DNA from: Actinoplanes auranticolor | GTDB lineage: Bacteria > Actinomycetota > Actinomycetes > Mycobacteriales > Micromonosporaceae | Assembly (NCBI RefSeq): GCF_018332655.1 | Contig: NZ_BOQL01000055.1 | Coordinates: 28,848-92,847, forward strand | DNA: 64,000 bases | Direction: 5' to 3' | Part shown: positions 60,485 to 64,000 of the stretch, one piece after another | How positions within the stretch are numbered: position 1 is the stretch's first letter | Layout of the letters: the number at the start of each line of letters is the position of its first letter | Notes under the pieces: model-generated | Seen by the model: only the letters and a program-made list of their open reading frames with translations | Database searches by the model: none | What the model was told of the DNA's origin: nothing | Program-made: the position numbers and the translations under genes

Positions 60485-62026
60485 GTGACCCAGGTCGGCG
60501 AAGGCCACGAGACCGCGGCCGATGAGGCCGGACCGGTCATGACCTTCGGTGCACCCACCGTCGGTGAGATCCTGGCCGAGCGGTACCAGCTCGAGGAACA
60601 CGTCAACGACGACAGCGCGGGCCGGCAGGTCTGGCGCGGTATAGACGTGATTCTCCGGCGCCCCGTAGCCGTCGTGCTGCGGTATCCCGGCGGCGACTCC
60701 GCGACCGAGATGCTGCAGGCCGCGGTCGACGCGAGCCGCGTCATCCACCCCAATCTGGTCGGCGTCTACGACGCGATCGACGAGGGCTCCCGGGCCTACG
60801 TGGTGCGGGAGTGGGTCGACGGCGAGGCGCTGCGCGAGCTCATCGCCCAGGAGGGCCCGCTCGATCCGGCCCGGGCCACGGCGATCGCGCACTCCATCGC
60901 CGACGCGCTGGCCGCGGTCCACGCCACCGGCATGGTCCACGGCAACGTGCATCCCGGCACCACCCTGATCGGCGATGACGGCCGCATCGTGCTCGCCGAC
61001 GCGCGGGCCGACTCCGCCGACAGCACCGAGACGGACGTGCGCTCGGTCGGCGGCATCCTCTACTTCTCGCTGACCGGTCACTGGCCGCACGCCGAGATCA
61101 GGGGCTCGTCGCTGCCCGACGCCATGCGCGACGGCAGCGGCGCGGTCATCCCGCCCCGGCAGATCCGCGCCGGCGTCCCGGCGTACCTCGACGATCTGAC
61201 CATGGATCTGCTCGACAAGCGGGTCGCGTCCCCCGAGGCCGACGCGCTCACCGCCGAGCTGGCCCGGCTGGACTCCGCCGACGACGAATACGAGGACGTC
61301 GGCCCGCTGCGCTTCACCCAGGGCACCTCGGCCGAGCCGGTCCGCAGCACCCGCAAGATCGTCATCGGCATCGGCGCGCTGGTCGTCATCGCGGTGATCG
61401 GACTGGTCTTCGGCATCCAGGCGATCAGCAAGTCGGGCGACAACACGCCGTCGACGACCCAGGCCAACACCGCGCCGCAGGATCCCGCGGGCGGCAACCC
61501 GGGCGCGGGTAACACCGACAGCGAAGCCCCGGCCGCCGCTCCCAAGAAGATCGCCCTGACGCCCGACATGGTCCGCATCGTCGACCCGCCGGAGGGCGAC
61601 CGCACCGACGAGGGCGAAGCCGCCTTCACCGTCGACGACGACAAGGACACGGTCTGGAAGACGTCGGGCTTCCTGCAGGCCAAGTTCTACAACAAGCCCG
61701 GCATGGGTCTGCTGATCAACCTGGGCACTCCCCGCACGGTCAGCGAGGTACGGGTGGAGACCTCGTCGCCCGGCATCGCGATGGACATCCGGACCGGCAC
61801 CAGCGACCCGGGCAACAGCTCCCAGGGTGACGACAAGATCGTCAAAAGCTACAAGAAGCTCGGCGACGGCGACACGGCGAAGACGGACGGCAACAACGCC
61901 GTGTTCCCGCTCTTCGACGAGAACCAGAAGTACCAGTACATCCTGGTCTTCATCACCGAGCTGCCGCGCGACAGCGACGGCAAGTACCGCGCCGAGATCA
62001 GCAAGGTCGAGGTCTACGGCAACTGA
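60485..62026 (+). CDS. Membrane pseudokinase (MviN-associated type) with discoidin-like extracellular domain
   Basis: 513 residues from GTG 60485, GGGAGGA upstream. The kinase-like domain (~25-280) lacks the catalytic residues: the VAVK lysine position reads VAVVLR, the HRD loop reads HGNVHPG and the DFG reads LADAR. It is therefore a pseudokinase, as in the C-terminal half of M. tuberculosis MviN (Rv3910), where it recruits FhaA after phosphorylation. A membrane helix at ~300 (IVIGIGALVVIAVIGLVFG) and a Pro/Ala linker lead to an outer beta-sandwich (AAFTVDDDKDTVWKTSGF, GLLINLGTPRTVSEVRVE) like a discoidin/carbohydrate-binding domain. Likely regulates MurJ. Confidence 0.85.
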   Translation: MTQVGEGHETAADEAGPVMTFGAPTVGEILAERYQLEEHVNDDSAGRQVWRGIDVILRRPVAVVLRYPGGDSATEMLQAAVDASRVIHPNLVGVYDAIDEGSRAYVVREWVDGEALRELIAQEGPLDPARATAIAHSIADALAAVHATGMVHGNVHPGTTLIGDDGRIVLADARADSADSTETDVRSVGGILYFSLTGHWPHAEIRGSSLPDAMRDGSGAVIPPRQIRAGVPAYLDDLTMDLLDKRVASPEADALTAELARLDSADDEYEDVGPLRFTQGTSAEPVRSTRKIVIGIGALVVIAVIGLVFGIQAISKSGDNTPSTTQANTAPQDPAGGNPGAGNTDSEAPAAAPKKIALTPDMVRIVDPPEGDRTDEGEAAFTVDDDKDTVWKTSGFLQAKFYNKPGMGLLINLGTPRTVSEVRVETSSPGIAMDIRTGTSDPGNSSQGDDKIVKSYKKLGDGDTAKTDGNNAVFPLFDENQKYQYILVFITELPRDSDGKYRAEISKVEVYGN

Positions 62027-62045
62027 CAGGGTGACCCACCCTGTC
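62025..62045 (+). terminator. Hairpin between the pseudokinase gene and sigM
   Basis: GACAGGGT at 62025-62032 pairs with ACCCTGTC at 62038-62045 across a five-base loop. It starts at the pseudokinase stop codon. No T-tract. It may partly separate sigM from upstream transcription. Confidence 0.45.
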
Positions 62046-62070
62046 GCTCCCCTCGACTAGATTGCTGGAC

Positions 62071-62865
62071 GTGACTTCCGGCGACGCGCAGAGTGGCCCG
62101 TCCGCCCCGGACAACCCCGGGCGGACGGACGCCGAATTGCTGCGCGCCCACGTCGACGGGGACCCGCAGGCGTTCAACGACCTGGTCCGCCGGCACCGGG
62201 ACCGGCTCTGGGCCGTGGCGCTGCGCACGATCGGCGACCGCGAGGAGGCCGCCGACGCGGTCCAGGACGCGCTGCTGTCGGCGCACCGCGGCGCGGCCAG
62301 GTTCCGCGGCGAATCGGCCGTGACCACGTGGTTGCACCGCATCGTGGTGAACGCCTGCCTGGACCGGATCCGCCGCCGTCAGGCGCACCCCACGGTCCCG
62401 TTGCCCGACGGCACCCGCTCCGACGACAGTCCCGGCGGTCCCGAGCCGGCCGCCCCGATCCAGGACCACGACACGGCCCTGGTGGTCCGGGCCGCGCTGG
62501 CGGCGCTGCCGGTCGAGCAGCGCGCCGCCCTGGTGCTGGTGGACGTGCAGGGCTATCCCGTGATCGAGGCGGCCGAGATCCTCGGCGTCGCCGAAGGCAC
62601 GATCAAGAGCCGGTGTGCCCGCGGTCGCGCGCGCATGGCTCTGGCGCTCGGCCATCTGCGCACCGGTTCGGACACCCCGCCCGGCCATCCGGCCAGAGCC
62701 ACCGGGCCGGCCGCGGCGGGCGGGCGGGACGGCCCGGCGGGGGGAGACGGCGATCACGCCGGGAACCACGCAGCCGCCGCGCGCGTCCCATCCGGGTCGG
62801 CAGCGACAGTGCCGCACCCGTCCGCGCGTGACGGATCCGTCGCCGACAGAGGGGACCAGCAGTGA
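62071..62865 (+). CDS. sigM: ECF RNA polymerase sigma factor, SigM-type
   Basis: About 264 residues from GTG 62071 (TTG 62062 is possible). Region 2 reads DAELLRAHVDGDPQAFNDLV ... EEAADAVQDALLSAHRGAARF; region 4 reads ALPVEQRAALVLVDVQGYPVIEAAEILGVAEGTIKSR (in part). The C-terminal ~65 residues are a disordered extension. The M. tuberculosis counterpart SigM (Rv3911) has the same neighbours and controls ESX substrates and envelope lipids. No ribosome site is seen, so it may be leaderless. The stop overlaps the anti-sigma gene by four bases, typical of coupled expression. Confidence 0.93.
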   Translation: MTSGDAQSGPSAPDNPGRTDAELLRAHVDGDPQAFNDLVRRHRDRLWAVALRTIGDREEAADAVQDALLSAHRGAARFRGESAVTTWLHRIVVNACLDRIRRRQAHPTVPLPDGTRSDDSPGGPEPAAPIQDHDTALVVRAALAALPVEQRAALVLVDVQGYPVIEAAEILGVAEGTIKSRCARGRARMALALGHLRTGSDTPPGHPARATGPAAAGGRDGPAGGDGDHAGNHAAAARVPSGSAATVPHPSARDGSVADRGDQQ

Positions 62866-63821
62866 CCGGGGCAGAGTTCAGCGAGGTCGATATCGACCTG
62901 CTCGCCGACTATGTCGGCGGCGCGCTGGACGGCACCCCCGACGAGGCCGTGGTCACCGCGTTGATCGCCGACAATGCCGCCTGGCGTGAGGCCCACTCCC
63001 AGCTGTCCGGGGGCGTCGCCGCCGTGACGGGTCAGCTGCGGACGCTGGGTTCGGCCGCCGAGCCGATGCCCGCGGACGTCGTTGCCCGGGTCGACTCGGC
63101 GCTGGCTGCGGCGACCGACCCCTCGCTCACTCCGATCGCTGCGTCTTCTTCCGGTGCCGCGGTCGGTCCGGCCGCCATGGAGCCGGGCACCGATGGTGCT
63201 GCGCCTGATCGGCATCTGGTCGCCGTACCCTCACGGTCCCGGGGTCAGCGGGGGCGGCGACTGCGGTGGGCCGCGCCGGTCGGGATCGCCGCCGGAGTGC
63301 TCGCGTTCCTCGGTTTCGGTTTTCAGCAGCTGTCCGGCACGGACAGCGCCGACACGAGCACGGCCGCCGGGTCAGCCGCGGAGGTGCCGCAGGCCAACTC
63401 GGCCCCGGAGCTCGGCACACCTCCGTTCCAGCAGACCGGCACCGACTATCGCCGCGAGACGCTGAGCTCGGTCGGCGCCATGACGACGATGCTCGATCAG
63501 GCGGGTCCCCTCGCGGCGGAGAGCTCCACGTCCGACGCACGCAAAGCCGCGCCGGAAGCCCGCGCGTCGGCCCTGGTCGATCCGCTCCTCGACCGGCTGC
63601 GGGCGCAGGCGGCATTGCGCGCCTGCCTCAAGGCCATCACGGCGGAGCACGGGGCCGGCCCGATCACGCCGCAGCTCATCGACTTCGCCCGGTACAACGG
63701 CGCCTCGGCCGTGATCGTGCAGTTCACCGCCGGCGGCGAGTCGTGGGTGTGGGCAGTGGGCCCGGAGTGCGGCACGCGCGGAGTCGGCGCGGACACCCGC
63801 GCTTCGGTGAAGGTAGGCTGA
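62862..63821 (+). CDS. Membrane anti-sigma factor for the SigM-type sigma
   Basis: 319 residues from GTG 62862 (GTGA overlap with sigM). The N-terminus (DIDLLADYVGGALDGTPDEAVV, in part) is an anti-sigma-like helical domain without a zinc HCC motif. A Ser/Ala linker follows, then one membrane helix at ~145 (WAAPVGIAAGVLAFLGFGF) and an outer domain (~165-319) with two cysteines (LRACLKAI, GPECGTRG). The last part AALRACLKAITAEHG...VIVQFTAGGESWVWAVG is typical of actinobacterial SigM anti-sigma proteins (Rv3912/RsmA type). It should sequester SigM at the membrane. Confidence 0.88.
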   Translation: MTGAEFSEVDIDLLADYVGGALDGTPDEAVVTALIADNAAWREAHSQLSGGVAAVTGQLRTLGSAAEPMPADVVARVDSALAAATDPSLTPIAASSSGAAVGPAAMEPGTDGAAPDRHLVAVPSRSRGQRGRRLRWAAPVGIAAGVLAFLGFGFQQLSGTDSADTSTAAGSAAEVPQANSAPELGTPPFQQTGTDYRRETLSSVGAMTTMLDQAGPLAAESSTSDARKAAPEARASALVDPLLDRLRAQAALRACLKAITAEHGAGPITPQLIDFARYNGASAVIVQFTAGGESWVWAVGPECGTRGVGADTRASVKVG

Positions 63822-63887
63822 ACGGACGTCGTCCCGCCCGGCGTGAGGTGGGTTACCTATGCCCTCCGGCACATGCCGTGACGCGCG

Positions 63888-63913
63888 GGAATGCGCCCTC
63901 ATACGATGACGTT
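63888..63913 (+). promoter_or_regulatory. SigR/SigH-type promoter of trxB
   Basis: GGAAT at 63888-63892 and GTT at 63911-63913 are separated by exactly 18 bases, an exact match to the Streptomyces SigR consensus GGAAT-N18-GTT used by trxBA. It lies 53 bases before the trxB start. This predicts induction by thiol-oxidative stress. Confidence 0.7.
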
Positions 63914-63966
63914 CCAGCATGCGATGTCGCCGGTGTCCCCGGCGAAACCAGACTGAGGAGTCGGCA

Positions 63967-64000
63967 GTGGACGAGGTCCGAAACCTGATCATCATCGGCT
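63967..64000 (+). CDS. trxB: Thioredoxin reductase, first 11 codons
   Basis: GTG 63967 with GAGGAG about seven bases upstream. The visible product, VDEVRNLIIIG, is the beginning of the FAD-binding strand of thioredoxin reductase. Its position after murJ, sigM and the anti-sigma gene is the same as trxB2 in M. tuberculosis, and the SigR-type promoter supports the call. The gene continues past the window. Confidence 0.85.
   Translation, partial: MDEVRNLIIIG

Noticed and set aside
12..64000. tRNA, rRNA and insertion-sequence genes
   Set aside because: No cloverleaf-like segment, rRNA motif, transposase motif or flanking inverted repeat pair was recognised on reading; a tRNAscan and IS search would be needed to exclude them firmly.

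Overview
The window is a high-GC actinobacterial chromosome segment, most likely from the Micromonosporaceae (Actinoplanes/Micromonospora-like; the genus is an inference). Supporting signs are the GC content and GTG/TTG starts, a mycothiol-type gene set (ino1, a mycothiol-dependent isomerase-like protein), and gene order shared with Mycobacterium tuberculosis on both sides of its origin. Positions 34636-54875 carry dnaB, rplI, rpsR, ssb, rpsF, a GT87 protein, ponA, a DUF5318 gene, a padR gene and ino1 (compare Rv0046c-Rv0058). Positions 56053-64000 carry the CCA-adding enzyme, murJ, a pseudokinase, sigM, an anti-sigma factor and the first bases of trxB (compare Rv3907c-Rv3913). The window therefore probably lies a few tens of kb from oriC. 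Consensus DnaA boxes occur at three intergenic places.

Layout. 1-14 kb: end of a PhoD phosphatase, a DUF4192 protein, small acetyltransferases, a fructosamine-kinase-like protein, moaA-moaD-metallophosphoesterase, an endonuclease Q-like PHP domain fused to a UvrD-type helicase, a prepilin peptidase, an LppU-like protein and an AAA ATPase. 14-25 kb: a GT87 glycosyltransferase, a second molybdenum-cofactor operon (moaC-mog-moeA-moaE, every junction a 4-base GTGA overlap), an AT-rich island, a membrane GGDEF-EAL protein and a zinc-ribbon protein.

25-34.6 kb is the accessory centrepiece, a type VII-secreted polymorphic toxin locus. A YbaB-like gene and an EspC-like gene precede an 8.1-kb toxin reading frame. 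That frame has a WXG100-like N-terminus, a long disordered region, two tandem papain-fold (Tox-PL) modules, a RelA/SpoT-like module and a CdiA-like nuclease tip. Two paralogous immunity-type genes and one internally deleted copy lie inside the same DNA in the +1 frame, while the toxin frame stays open through all of them. The nuclease tip is followed by its own overlapping immunity candidate. A divergent gene upstream encodes a fused Imm35/YrhB-like, YwqJ deaminase and SUKH-like protein. The arrangement looks like an accreted array of toxin tips and immunity genes within one open frame.

34.6-64 kb is mainly the conserved core: replication and ribosomal proteins, cell wall (ponA, murJ), inositol phosphate synthesis, DNA and tRNA repair (nfo, ogt, cca) and redox/stress control (sigM, anti-sigma, trxB behind a SigR-type promoter). 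Between dnaB and rplI sits a lineage-specific 1.5-kilo-residue Trp-rich repeat protein with ten tandem 42-bp repeats.

No rRNA, tRNA, CRISPR array or insertion sequence was recognised.
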